Source: Aureococcus anophagefferens | Lineage: Eukaryota > Sar > Pelagophyceae > Pelagomonadales > Pelagomonadaceae | Length of the DNA stretch: 64,000 nt | Assembly (NCBI RefSeq): GCF_000186865.1 | Contig: NW_008705567.1 | Span: 569,397-633,396 of the forward strand | Direction: 5' to 3' | Part shown: in pieces, positions 38,938 through 47,819 of the stretch | Layout: every line of letters begins with the position of its first letter | How positions within the stretch are numbered: position 1 is the stretch's first letter | Made by a program: the position numbers and the translations under genes | Notes under the pieces: generated by a model | What the model saw: the letters and a program-made list of their open reading frames with translations, nothing else | Told to the model about the DNA's origin: nothing | Database searches by the model: none

Positions 38938-40736
38938 CTACCGTTTACCGAAGCGCGCCTCCGCGGCCGCGGCCATGAGCTCCCGGCGGTGCGCCTGGAC
39001 GCAGGCCGAGGCGCAGTAGAGGAACTCGAGGCGGCGGAAGGGCTCGCCGCGGACGGCGCCGCCGCAGCTCGCGCAGCGGTTCCGCTTCTCGTCCTCGGCG
39101 GCCTTCAGTTTCGCCGCGGCGTCCGCGGCCGCCCGCGCCTCCGCGTCCGCCTCGGCCCTGGCCTTGGCCTCCGCCTTCTGCTGCTTCTGGCGCTCGCGCT
39201 GCCGCTTCTTCTTCTCCGCCTCCCTCTGCTTCTTGGCCTTGACGGCCTCGTCGTCGAGGGGCGCGGGCACGGCGCCGCCGGCCCAGTCCGCGGCGGCCTC
39301 CCCGAGCCGCGCCCGCGCCTTGACGAAGGCGTCGCGCGTCCGGCGGTCGCCGCAGAGCGCGAAGGCGACGCGGCCGCGGCCGTCGCGCGCCGCGGGGTCC
39401 GCGCCGCGCGCCAGCAGGGCGAGCGCGAGCTCCGGGGACCCGCGCGCGGCCGCGAGATGCAGCGCGGAGCTCCCGTCCTCGTCCAGCGACCGCGCGAGGG
39501 CGTCGTCGCCGGCGAGCGCCGCGTCGAGCGCGGCCTCGTCGCCCGCGGCGGCGGCGTCGAGCACCGCGCGCGCCGCGGCGCTCACCGCGAGCTTCGCGAC
39601 GGGCGCCTCGACGACCACCGGCGCGCGGCGCGGCGGCCTGCTCGCTCGGCCTTCTCGGCCGGCGGCGGCGGCGGCGGCGGGTCCGCGGGCGCCGGCGCGT
39701 GGAAGAACACGGTCGTCAGGCGCTCGTAGGCGGCGACGACGTGGGCCAGCGTCGGCTTCGCGAGGCCGAACGGAATCTTCTGGACCCGCGGGTCGCGCGC
39801 GTCGACGCAGGCGGGCACGTCGTTCTTCCCGAAGAGCAAGGGCCGCATGGCGCGCGCGCAGGCCACGTAGACGCCCTCGCAGGCCTCCAGGTCCGCGCGC
39901 CAGGTCTCGCGGAGGAGCAGCGTCACCTCCTCGGCGAGCGCCCGTTCGCCCGCGCGGCGGAGCGTCGACCCGACGGACTTGACCTTGCGGCCCGTGTTGT
40001 CCATGGCCGCCTGGGCGCCGCCCTGGCCCCGGCGCGTCGTGTAGCGCGAGAAGACCTGGTGGCGCTTCGGCGCGCCGTCGGGGCCGAAGACGCATCCGGC
40101 GAACTTGCCCGACCGCAGCGCGATCAGCGCCACGGACCCGCGGCCGGCCCGCTTCGCCCGCGCGGCGGCCGCGAGCCGCGCGGCGGCGCCGGCCGCCGTC
40201 GCCGCGCGCGTCGCCCGCGTGCCGTGGAACCCGCAGCCGCCGGCGAAGGCGGAGCACAAACTCAGGGCGAGGTCCGCGGCGACGGGCGCCTCGACCGTCG
40301 ACGACCGCGCGTCGACGCGCAGGCCGAAGGGCGCCGCGCCGCCGTCGTCGTCGGACGACGCGCCGTCGTCGTCGTCGTCGTCGTCCGTCTCGTCGTCGTC
40401 GTCGTCGTCGACGGCGACCGCGACCGCGACGGCGCGCGGCTCCGGGGCCGCGGCGGCCGCGCGCGGCTTCGGGAGGACGACGGTCGCCTCCGCGGGGACG
40501 TCGGTCGCGGCGGCGGCGGCGGCGCCGTCGTCGCCGCCCTGGGACCGCACGAGGGCCGCGACCTCGTCGAGCGCCTCGGCGGACAGCGCCGACAGCGCGA
40601 CGGCGCGGCCGTTGGCCAGCGCCGCCTGCGGCGCCCAGGGGTAGGCGCGGCGCGTGACGTTCTCCGTCGCCTCGGCGAGCGCTAAGAGGCTCGTCTGCGC
40701 TGCGGCAGGCGGAGGAGGTGTAACGGTCGGCGCCAT
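38938..40736 (-). CDS. VMS1: Vms1/ANKZF1-type peptidyl-tRNA hydrolase with ankyrin repeats; frame break near 39640
   Basis: The N-terminal frame (ATG 40736, MAPTVTPPPP) holds the VLRF1/Vms1 release domain: GKFAGCVFG, HQVFSRYTTRRGQGGAQAA with the catalytic Gln, and SVGSTLRRAGERALAEEV. Vms1/ANKZF1 frees nascent chains from stalled 60S ribosomes in ribosome quality control. The domain frame then runs off into Arg-rich noise at 39582-39650, and the protein continues one frame over with ankyrin repeats (GSSALHLAAARGSPELALAL), a Lys/Glu/Gln-rich coiled coil and a C-terminal zinc finger (CASCGG ... FLYCASAC) to 38938. This order matches the family, so I read one gene with an indel or small unrecognised intron at about 39620-39660. 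Asp-rich and Ala-rich low-complexity runs lie at the N-terminus. Confidence 0.82.
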
Positions 40737-40814
40737 CGTGGTCTGCGAACGCTCGCTGAAGTCGATCGAGCTGTGTTGTGGCAACGATGTGATGGTAGAT
40801 GATGCGGCTTGCGC

Positions 40815-40883
40815 AGAAGCGACAACGTCCGTGCGTCTGTGGGCTTGCGCGCTAGAAGCGACAGCGTCCGTGCGTCTGTGGGC
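40815..40883. repeat. Direct repeat (2 x 30 bp) in a bidirectional promoter region
   Basis: Two copies of a 30-bp unit starting agaagcgacaacgtccgtgc lie at 40815-40844 and 40854-40883 with one mismatch, between the head-to-head starts of the VMS1-like and prenylcysteine-oxidase-like genes (171 bp apart). The position suggests a regulatory-site duplication, but no known factor site is recognised. Confidence 0.6.
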
Positions 40884-40907
40884 CCGCTAGGCCGCCGTAC
40901 ACCACGC

Positions 40908-42342
40908 ATGGGTGCCTTGCTATGCGCCGCCTTGCTGGCCGCGGACGTCCAGGCTGCCAAGATCGGCGTCGTGGGCAGCGGCGTCGCCGGGTCGTCGGCG
41001 GCCTTTTTCCTGCGCGAGGCGCTGGGCCCGTCGGCGGACATCGTCGTCTGGGAGCGGGACGCCGTCGTCGGCGGCCGCGCGCGCAGCGTCGCCCTCGGTG
41101 GGAAGCAGTTCGACGGCGGCGCGACGGCGATCTCGAGCTTGAACAAGTACTTGATGAACGCGACGGCGGGCATGGCGCGCCGCGACGACGCCGGCGGCGA
41201 CCTCGGCGTCTTCGACGGCAAGAAGTTCCGCTTCCTCTCGAGCGAGCGCGCGCTGCCCCTCGCGGCGCGGGTCGTCGCGCGCTACGGTTTCGCGCCCGCG
41301 CGCGTGCTTCCGGCGCTCAAACAGACCGTCGCCAACCTGTCGCGCGTCTACGACCTCCAGCGGGCCGACGTCGCCTTCGACACGCCGGAATCGCTGTTCC
41401 GCGCGCTCGGCCTCTACGAGCTCACGCAGGTCACGGCCTACGACCACTTCAAGTCGCTGGGCGTCCCGGAGGAATTCGTCAAAGAGTTCGTCGACGGCGC
41501 GAGCCGGGACAACTACAACCAGGACGGCGGCATGAACGCCTTCGCGGACATGGTGAGCCTCGCGGGCGCGGCGCGGCGTCCGACGATCGCCTCGAATAAA
41601 ACCAACGCTCTCCGTAGGCGCGGCGCTCGCGGGCGAGGTCTTCGAGCTCGCCGGCGGTACGCGGCAGATCCCGGAGAAGTACCTCGCGGACGCGCGGGCG
41701 GACGTACGCCTCGGGGCCGAGGTCGTCGCGATCGACGGCTCCGCGCCGCCCTACGTCGTCGTCGACGCCGCCGGCCGCCGCGAGCACGTCGACGCGGTCA
41801 TCGTNNNNNNNNNNNNNNNNNNNNNNNNNNNNNNNNNNNNNNNNNNNNNNNNNNCTCGTCGCCCGCCGCTCGAGTTCACGTCGCTCTCGCTGCCGGAGAC
41901 GGCGGTGGCGGCGGCGAAACGGCCCTACGAGCCGAACTACGTCGCCTTCGCGGCGGGCGCGCTCAACGGGACGATCTTCGGCGACCGCGCGGCCGACCTC
42001 GACGCCGTGCTCACCGTCGACGGCGTCGACTTTTCCTGCATCGGCGCCCACGGCTCCGAGGGCGGCGACCGCGTCTACAAGGTCATGAGCCGGTCGCGCC
42101 TCTCGGACGCGCGCGTCGACGAACTCTTCGAAACGCGCGCGTCGCCCATCGCGCGCGTCGACTGGAACGCAACGGGCGCCTACCCGGTCCTCGCGCCGAC
42201 GCCGGGCGCCGCCTGGCCGCCCTTCGTGCTCGGCGACGGAGTCTACTACGCGAACATGGAGGTCCCGGTCTCCTGCATGGAGACGGAGATCATCGCCGGC
42301 AAGAACGCGGCGCTGCTCGCGGCCGCGCGCGTCGCCGCCTAA
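40908..42342 (+). CDS. PCYOX1: Prenylcysteine-oxidase-like FAD flavoprotein, two exons, 50-N gap
   Basis: Exons 40908-41565 and 41618-42342 join, with the N run counted as given, to one frame of 460 residues. A signal peptide (MGALLCAALLAADVQA) precedes the dinucleotide fold KIGVVGSGVAGSSAAFFL ending in a VVWERD acid. NYNQDGGMNAFADMVSLAGA followed by FELAGGTRQIPEKYL matches the prenylcysteine oxidase family, which cleaves the thioether of prenylated cysteine in the lysosome/vacuole. The 50-N gap (41805-41854) keeps the frame, so its size may be right. The intron is only 52 bp and is flanked by identical 8-mers. The stop is 28 bp from that of the converging gene. Confidence 0.85.
41566..41617 (+). 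other. Short 52-bp GC-AG intron flanked by a perfect 8-bp direct repeat
   Basis: The intron begins with GCGCGGCG (41566-41573) and the next exon begins with the same GCGCGGCG (41618-41625). Donor GC, acceptor CCGTAG. Removal restores VSLAG-AALAGEVFEL, matching the family. The layout (8-bp duplication, donor in the upstream copy, AG at the end of the insert) is the same as for the introners, but the 44-bp insert shows no introner sequence. In such GC-rich DNA chance repetition is possible. Confidence 0.75.
41805..41854. other. Assembly gap (50 N)
   Basis: N run inside the prenylcysteine-oxidase-like gene; reading frames on both sides agree. Confidence 0.99.
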
Positions 42343-42370
42343 TGGTCGTTTTTTACAGCCAGCGCGCCGC

Positions 42371-43518
42371 CTACGCCGCGGGCGGCGGCGCCGCGGCGAC
42401 CGCGGCGGCGACGGTCGTCGCGATGGCGACGTCCTGGACGGCGACGCCCGTGAGGTCGCAGACGATGGTGTGCTTCGGGTCCCGGGCCTCCTGGGGCTTC
42501 CGGAAGCGCGCGCCGAGCTCCGACCTGGGCAGCACAAGGGTGATTCAACGTCGCTTCAACGTGAGTGTTCCGCGCGCGCGCGTTCCGGGAAAAGCATTCA
42601 CGCTTCGAGACCGTTCCGAGAGATGATCGCTCGTCCAAAGATCAGCCAGAACGAGTGGAAAACGGCCGAGATATGAGGCTTTGAAGTTGGGAATTTCGCT
42701 CTCTTGTGCTGCCCTGGCTCCGACGCCGCGAGCCCCGCGGGCTTGTAGGCCGCCTCGCCGAATTTGAGGCACTGGACCGCCGAGTCCACGAGCAGCCGCA
42801 CGTCGTCGCCGCGCAGGACGCCGTCGCCGAGCTCGCGCTTGCCCGGGACGTCCGCGCCGAGCGCGACGACGCACGCGCCGGGCCGCACGCCGCGCAGCAC
42901 GGGCGCCGTCGCGGGCGTGCACGTCACGACGACGTCCGCGCGCGACTCCACGACGTCGAGCGGCGCCACCGTCGTGTGGCGCCAGCCCTTGGTCGCCGCG
43001 AAGGTGCCGAAGGCCCGCGCGCTCGCCTCGGACCGGGACACGACCATGAGCTCGCCGTCCGGGAACATGGGCGCGCAGTACTCGGCGACGAGCTTCGCGA
43101 TGACGCCCGTGCCGAAGACGGCGAGCCGCTGCGCGCCCGCGGGCATGAACTCGCGCACGCAGAGCGCCGCGGCCGCCGCCGTGCGCACGTCCGTGAGGTG
43201 GCCGCCGTCCGCGAGGACGCTCTCGAGCTCCCCCGTGCGCTGCGAGAAGAGGAGCATGACGCCCTGGCTGTTCGACAGGCCCAGGGCCGCGTTGCCGGGG
43301 AAGCCGCCGGCGACCTTGACGACCCAGGAGCTTTGTTGCTTCACGTAGCCCGCCTTGATGCAGGCGTCGCCCCGGCCCTCGATGAGCACGTGGGACACGG
43401 GCGCGACCCAGGCCTTGCCGTCGCTGTACTGCACGTAGGCCGCCTTCATGGCGTCCATGATCGTCGCCACGGGCGGCAGGCTCGCGACGAGCTCGTCCTT
43501 CGTGATGACCTGCGGCAT
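42371..43518 (-). CDS. Ornithine cyclodeaminase / mu-crystallin family protein, two exons
   Basis: Exons 43518-42725 and 42524-42371 join to 315 residues. The family pattern is clear: YVKQQSSWVVKVAGGFPGN, GHLTDVRTAAAAALCVREF, the NAD-binding RLAVFGTGVIAKL, and after the intron CDLTGVAVQDVAIA, which corresponds to the conserved late segment of the family. Members act as ornithine cyclodeaminases, alanine dehydrogenases or ketimine reductases; I cannot choose between them. The group A introner separates the last 51 residues. The end is Ala/Pro-rich. Frames reading on into the element are artefacts. Confidence 0.9.
42525..42716 (-). mobile_element. Introner element, group A (192 bp), intron of the ornithine-cyclodeaminase-like gene
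   Basis: It has a perfect duplication GCTCCGAC (42517-42524 and 42717-42724). Ends are CTGGGCAGCACAAG and CTTGTGCTGCCCTG. The intron is 42724 to 42525: donor GT (gtcggagc), acceptor CCCAG. Joined codons read GLAA-SELGARF. It is the same length as the copies at 6386 and 10413 and differs from them at only a few positions. Confidence 0.94.
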
Positions 43519-43663
43519 CGTTCGCAGCAGAGCGGCGTCGCGAGCAGCTCTCGAGCCCAGGCTCGTTTGGAGATGCGAATTGCCACAGACGGAAATGATG
43601 TGCAATTCCTGATTCAACATTAACCGGTCGAGCACACGATGGAGTAGCAAGCAGCCCTAATCA

Positions 43664-44626
43664 ATGGCGAAGCTTGCAGACGACGCGCCGCAGCCATCGA
43701 CGTTCGCGCTGCCCGTCGACGCGCCGCCGCGGCCGTCCGAGGCGGCGCGGCGCAGGTTCCTGGAGGGACTGGCGCATAAAGGCCAGCGTCCACTGCTCTT
43801 CGGCGAACTCGTCGTCGAGAAGCGCGGCGGCGAGCTCCAGATGCGCGAGCGCCGGGGCTGGTGCCCGGGGTCCGCGGGCCGCGGCGCGTCGACGTTCCGG
43901 TGCCTCCGCGAGGCCGACGCCATCTACCGCTGGCCCGACTTCGGGCCGCTGTCGATCTCCACGGGCGACGCGGGCGCGGACGGATCGCTGGCGTTTTGCC
44001 ACGAAACGCCCGGCGCCGAGACCGTGCCCGACTTCGTCTTCCACCGCTGGCCCGAGGCCGGCGTCGACGACTACGCGGACACGTGCTCGGCGATCGCGGC
44101 CGCCGGCGAAAGACCGGCGGCGACGGACCGCGCGGGCTGGATCGGCGCGCCCTCGCACGCGACGCGGCGGCGGCTCGCGGAGCTCGGCCATTCCCGACCT
44201 GACCTGTTGTCGATCACGCTCATGACGTGGCGTCCCGAAACACAAACAACCGGCCGCCACGGCGCGAGCTCCTTCGTCTCGTTGCCGGAGCTGGTGGCGA
44301 CCTACGCGTGGCTCGTCGACGTCGAGGGCGCGGGCTACAGCGGGCGGCTCAAGTTCCTCCTCTTCTCGAAGCGCTGTTTATTGCTCGCGGACCGGCCCCA
44401 GAAGGAGTGGTTCCACGGCGACCTCGTCCCCTGGACCCACTACGTCCCCGTGCGCCGGGACCTGAGCGACCTCGTGGAAAAGGCGGCCTGGTGCCGGGCG
44501 CATCCCGCCGCGGCGGCGTCCGTCGGCGCGGCCGCGGCCCGCTTCGCGGCCGCGCGCCTCACGCGCGCCGCGTGCTACGCCCGCTGGGACGCGGTCCTAC
44601 GCCCCTACGCCACACCCCTAGCTTAG
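43664..44626 (+). CDS. GT90 (CAP10/POGLUT-like) glycosyltransferase
   Basis: The product has 320 residues. The end third, VDVEGAGYSGRLKFLLFSKR ... KEWFHGDLVPWTHYVPVRRD then DLVEKAAWCRAHP, is the conserved core of GT90 enzymes, which transfer xylose or glucose from a nucleotide sugar to proteins or glycans in the secretory route. No signal peptide is visible at the ATG 43664 (MAKLADDAPQPSTF), so an upstream exon or another start is possible. Its TAG (44624-44626) overlaps the stop of the Rpb4 gene on the other strand by 4 bp. Confidence 0.82.
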   Translation: MAKLADDAPQPSTFALPVDAPPRPSEAARRRFLEGLAHKGQRPLLFGELVVEKRGGELQMRERRGWCPGSAGRGASTFRCLREADAIYRWPDFGPLSISTGDAGADGSLAFCHETPGAETVPDFVFHRWPEAGVDDYADTCSAIAAAGERPAATDRAGWIGAPSHATRRRLAELGHSRPDLLSITLMTWRPETQTTGRHGASSFVSLPELVATYAWLVDVEGAGYSGRLKFLLFSKRCLLLADRPQKEWFHGDLVPWTHYVPVRRDLSDLVEKAAWCRAHPAAAASVGAAAARFAAARLTRAACYARWDAVLRPYATPLA

Positions 44627-45051
44627 ATGGACTTCGCCGACGCGACGGCGTCGAGGATCGTCGCCATGGCCTCGTCGCCGTAGCGCTGGAGCGACGGGAT
44701 GAGCGCGCGCGCCTCCTCGGGCTCGCTGTCCTTGGACATGAGGTTCGTCAGGCTCGCGATCTCGTAGACGTGGAGCGCGCCGCCCTCGTCGAAGCGCAGC
44801 TCCTGGAGCGCCTGGCGGATGTGGATCGTCTCCGACTTGACCGCTTCCACCGGCCGGACGCCGATGGACCGCTTCGTGTAGTCGTAGGTCTTGCGCAGGA
44901 AGGGCCGGTCGCCGGCGCTGTTGCGCATCGTGTTGTCGAGGATCGTCGTCACCTCGGCGTCGCTCAGGCACTCGCAGGAGTTCGCCGGGAACTCGGGGCC
45001 GAACCGCAGCACCGCCGCGTCGTCGTCGGGCTCGCCGGCGAGGGCGCTCAT
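44623..45051 (-). CDS. RPB4: RNA polymerase II subunit Rpb4-like (or Pol III C17 paralogue)
   Basis: The product has 142 residues, the usual length for eukaryotic Rpb4. Features are LRFGPEFPANSCECLSDAEV at the N-terminus, RKTYDYTKRSIG in the middle and LHVYEIASLTNLM then EEARALIPSLQRYGDE at the end, matching the HRDC-like fold of Rpb4/RPC9. It would pair with Rpb7 as the polymerase stalk. I place it with Rpb4 by length and the ALIPSL motif; RPC9 is the alternative. The start ATG at 45051 is followed by MSALAGEPDDDAAV. The upstream space holds the 837-bp TIR element. Confidence 0.82.
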   Translation of the reverse strand: MSALAGEPDDDAAVLRFGPEFPANSCECLSDAEVTTILDNTMRNSAGDRPFLRKTYDYTKRSIGVRPVEAVKSETIHIRQALQELRFDEGGALHVYEIASLTNLMSKDSEPEEARALIPSLQRYGDEAMATILDAVASAKSI

Positions 45052-45206
45052 CGCGAAAAGCGGCGGGCGCGGAGCGCGGCGATGGCGCCGGCGAGGGCAA
45101 CGGCGAGGGCGAGGGCGGCGCGCCGGTTGCGCGGCGTGGTGGCGGTGAGCGGCGAGTTGGCGCGCGAGGTGCCGTCGATGTTGGCGTCGATGTTGATCGC
45201 CGACGA

Positions 45207-46043
45207 TCCGGGGTCCCGCCTCCCGGCGTTCGCCCGTGCGCGCGAACGCGGTCGTCCCTATTTCGGAAAAACGGTCAGTACCGGCGGGTACGTCTAAGGA
45301 AGGCCCCAGCAAACTCTCACGCCCAACGGTGAGGGTGTTGCAGCGATCGGATGGCGTTCGTCCGATCCCTAGAGGAAATCCAGCCCAAAACCGACCCTTA
45401 CGCGACGACATACGAGTCATTTTCGGCGCTCTAAAGGGCCGCGCGCACGTCGCCATGACCATACGCGACGGTCTGGCCAAAAAGACCGCGCGACGGCAGC
45501 GTTTTCTCGTCGGCGAAAAAAACGCGTCTCGGGCACCGAAAACGACCCCGAAACCGTCGGCGTGTCGCGGGACGTCGACGGGTCCCAGGGTCGTGCGCTT
45601 CGCGTCGCAGGTGTTGTGGTAGTCAAGGGCGGCCTCCGCAGCAGCCAGAGATCGTTGGAACCGCCGTCATCGATGCGAACTCGCCCGCCAGCGTCTCGCT
45701 GCGCGCTTTGAGCGCCAGTCCGCGGTCGAAATACGTGCGTCGGGACGATGTTCGACGTCGCGCCCCGTCCGCAGTACCTTCGTGGACCCTCCGAAGCGCT
45801 CGCAGCAGCCGCCGTAGTCGCGCGCGGCGCGGAAGGCGGTCCCGTCGACCGACCTCCACTGGTTTGCACTGCGGAGCGCACGGGCTGGTTTCGCGACGCG
45901 TTCGGGTTCCCGCGCCTCGATACGCTGCACACGCACTCTCAGTAGGGTCCTCTCGCGGCCTGCAAAGTTTCCCAAATAGGGACGGCCGCGTTCGCGCGCA
46001 CGGGCCATCGCAAAAACCGCCACTGCGAGGCGGGACCCCGGCT
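45207..46043. mobile_element. Non-autonomous DNA-transposon-like element (837 bp) with TIRs and 8-bp target duplication
   Basis: Inverted repeats: a perfect 15-bp outer pair ccggggtcccgcctc (45208-45222 with 46027-46041) and a 37-bp inner pair with two mismatches (45233-45269 with 45968-46004, cccgtgcgcgcgaacgcgg...). The identical 8-mer GCCGACGA flanks both ends (45199-45206 and 46044-46051), as expected of a target duplication. The interior has no recognisable transposase; frames within it are short and Arg-rich. It fills the intergenic space between the heads of RPB4 and the uronate-isomerase-like gene. Confidence 0.75.
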
Positions 46044-46129
46044 GCCGACGAGCGGAAGGTCTTTGCCACAAAGGTGGATCTCCGGCGCCACCGTCGTCGC
46101 GCAGAACGCTAGCGTAACACACCACCAAA

Positions 46130-47818
46130 ATGCTCTCCTTCGCACCGAAAGAGTCGCCGGACGTGCTCCGGCGCCTGCGGTCCGCGGCCCAGCGCGTCCT
46201 CGCGGACGAGCACGGCCTCGGCGACGCCGTCGCGACCGTGGCGTCCATCCCCTGCCGCGAGCCCGGCTGCCCGCCCTTCGAGACCTTCGTGCAGATCCTG
46301 AGCGACGTGCTGCCCGTGGCCTTCCGCCTCAACAAGCGGCCCGCCGACGTGAGCGACGCGGAGCTCGCGTCCGCGCTCCGCTTCGCGGTCGCCGGCGCCC
46401 GACTCGCGCCGGCGACCGCGGACGCGCCGCCGCCGCCGCCGCTGCCGCCGGCGCCCCACGCCTTCAAGCGCACGCCGGACGCGACCATCGGTATTGCGGC
46501 GCTGCGCGGCGTCGTCCGCGAGGTCGTCGACGCGACGGACACGATAGACGTGCACACGCACCTCTTCCCGCCGAGCCACGGCGACCTCTGCGCCTACGGC
46601 ATCGACGCGCTCCTCACGTACCACTATTTAGTGTCCGAGTTCTTCATGGTCGCGCCCATGGACCTGACGCACGCGCGCTTCTTCGCCAAGTCGAAGCGCG
46701 CGCAGGCGGATCTCGTCTGGGACGGCCTGTTCGTCCGACGGACGCCTCTGTCGGAGGCCTGCGTCGGCGTGCTGACGACCCTGGCCGCCTTCCCCGAGCT
46801 GCGGCCCGCCCTCGACCCGCCCCTGACGGCCGCGTCGCTCGTCCCGATCCGCGCGTTCTTCGACGCCGCGGATCCCGCGGAACACGCGACGCGCGTGCTC
46901 GCGATGGCCGGCGTGAAATACGTCGTCTGCACGAACGTGCCCTTCGACGCGCGCGAGGCGTCGGAGTTCGTCGACGAGACCTGCTGCGTCGACGTCGACG
47001 CCGAGACTTTTGCGTCCGTGGAGACGAGGCCGCGCGACGCCGCGGAAACCTCGCAGTTCCGCACGGCGCTGCGCGTCGACGCGCTCCTCAAGGGCGACTG
47101 GGCGACGATCGCCGCGTCGCTGGCCCAGCGGGGCCTCCCGGAGACCCTGGCCGGCGCGCGGACCTTTCTGAAGGCCTGGGCGAAGCGCTACGGCGCCGTC
47201 TACCTCATGGCGTCGTCGCCCGCGGACTTCGCGTACCCCCGGGACGAACCCAAACAACCGGGCTGGCCGTCGGCGACGGCGCTCGTCGACGACGTGCTCG
47301 TGCCCGTCGCGCGGGAGCTCCGGCTGCCGTTGGCGCTCAAGCTCGGCGCGCGGCGCGGCATGAACCCGGACCTCGACCCCTGCGGCGGCGGCGACGGCGT
47401 CGTCGTCGCGGACGGCGGCCCGCTCGTGGACCTGTGCTCGCGGAACCCGGACGTCAAGTTTTTAGCGACGTTTTTGAGTCGGGTGAACCAGCACGAGGCG
47501 GCGGTCATGAGCCAGAAGTTCCGCAATTTGCACGTCTACGGGTGCTGGTGGTACTGCAACAACCCGTCGATCATCGGAGAGATCACGCGCATGCGCCTCG
47601 AGCTCTTAGGCACGGCCTTCACGGCCCAGCACAGCGACTGCCGCGTCCTCGAGCAGCTCATCTACAAGTGGGCCCACTCGCGGCGCGTCGTCGCCGACGC
47701 GCTCGCGGACCAGTACGAGCATCTCGTGCGGACGGGCTTCACGCTCAGCCGCGCGGCCGTCGAGCGCGACGTCGAGGCGCTCCTCGGCGGCGCCTACGAG
47801 GCCTTCCTCGCCAAGTAA
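46130..47818 (+). CDS. Uronate-isomerase-like amidohydrolase-superfamily protein
   Basis: The product has 562 residues. The metal-binding start of the amidohydrolase barrel is IDVHTHLFPPSHGDL near 140. The end motif NNPSIIGEITRMRLELLG ... HSDCRVLEQLIYKWAHSR (about 480-520) matches glucuronate/uronate isomerase-like proteins, which interconvert uronic acids and ketoacids. The family is common in bacteria; no intron is seen here, so acquisition from bacteria is possible but unproven. The N-terminal 110 residues are an extra helical, Pro-rich lead. Its TAA is 1 bp from the stop of the channel gene on the other strand. Confidence 0.82.
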   Translation: MLSFAPKESPDVLRRLRSAAQRVLADEHGLGDAVATVASIPCREPGCPPFETFVQILSDVLPVAFRLNKRPADVSDAELASALRFAVAGARLAPATADAPPPPPLPPAPHAFKRTPDATIGIAALRGVVREVVDATDTIDVHTHLFPPSHGDLCAYGIDALLTYHYLVSEFFMVAPMDLTHARFFAKSKRAQADLVWDGLFVRRTPLSEACVGVLTTLAAFPELRPALDPPLTAASLVPIRAFFDAADPAEHATRVLAMAGVKYVVCTNVPFDAREASEFVDETCCVDVDAETFASVETRPRDAAETSQFRTALRVDALLKGDWATIAASLAQRGLPETLAGARTFLKAWAKRYGAVYLMASSPADFAYPRDEPKQPGWPSATALVDDVLVPVARELRLPLALKLGARRGMNPDLDPCGGGDGVVVADGGPLVDLCSRNPDVKFLATFLSRVNQHEAAVMSQKFRNLHVYGCWWYCNNPSIIGEITRMRLELLGTAFTAQHSDCRVLEQLIYKWAHSRRVVADALADQYEHLVRTGFTLSRAAVERDVEALLGGAYEAFLAK

Positions 47819-47819
47819 G

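Noticed and set aside
45236..45932. Open frames of 128-171 codons inside the TIR element
   Set aside because: They overlap each other on both strands, are Arg/Ser-rich and contain no transposase motif; they also read through the inverted repeats.
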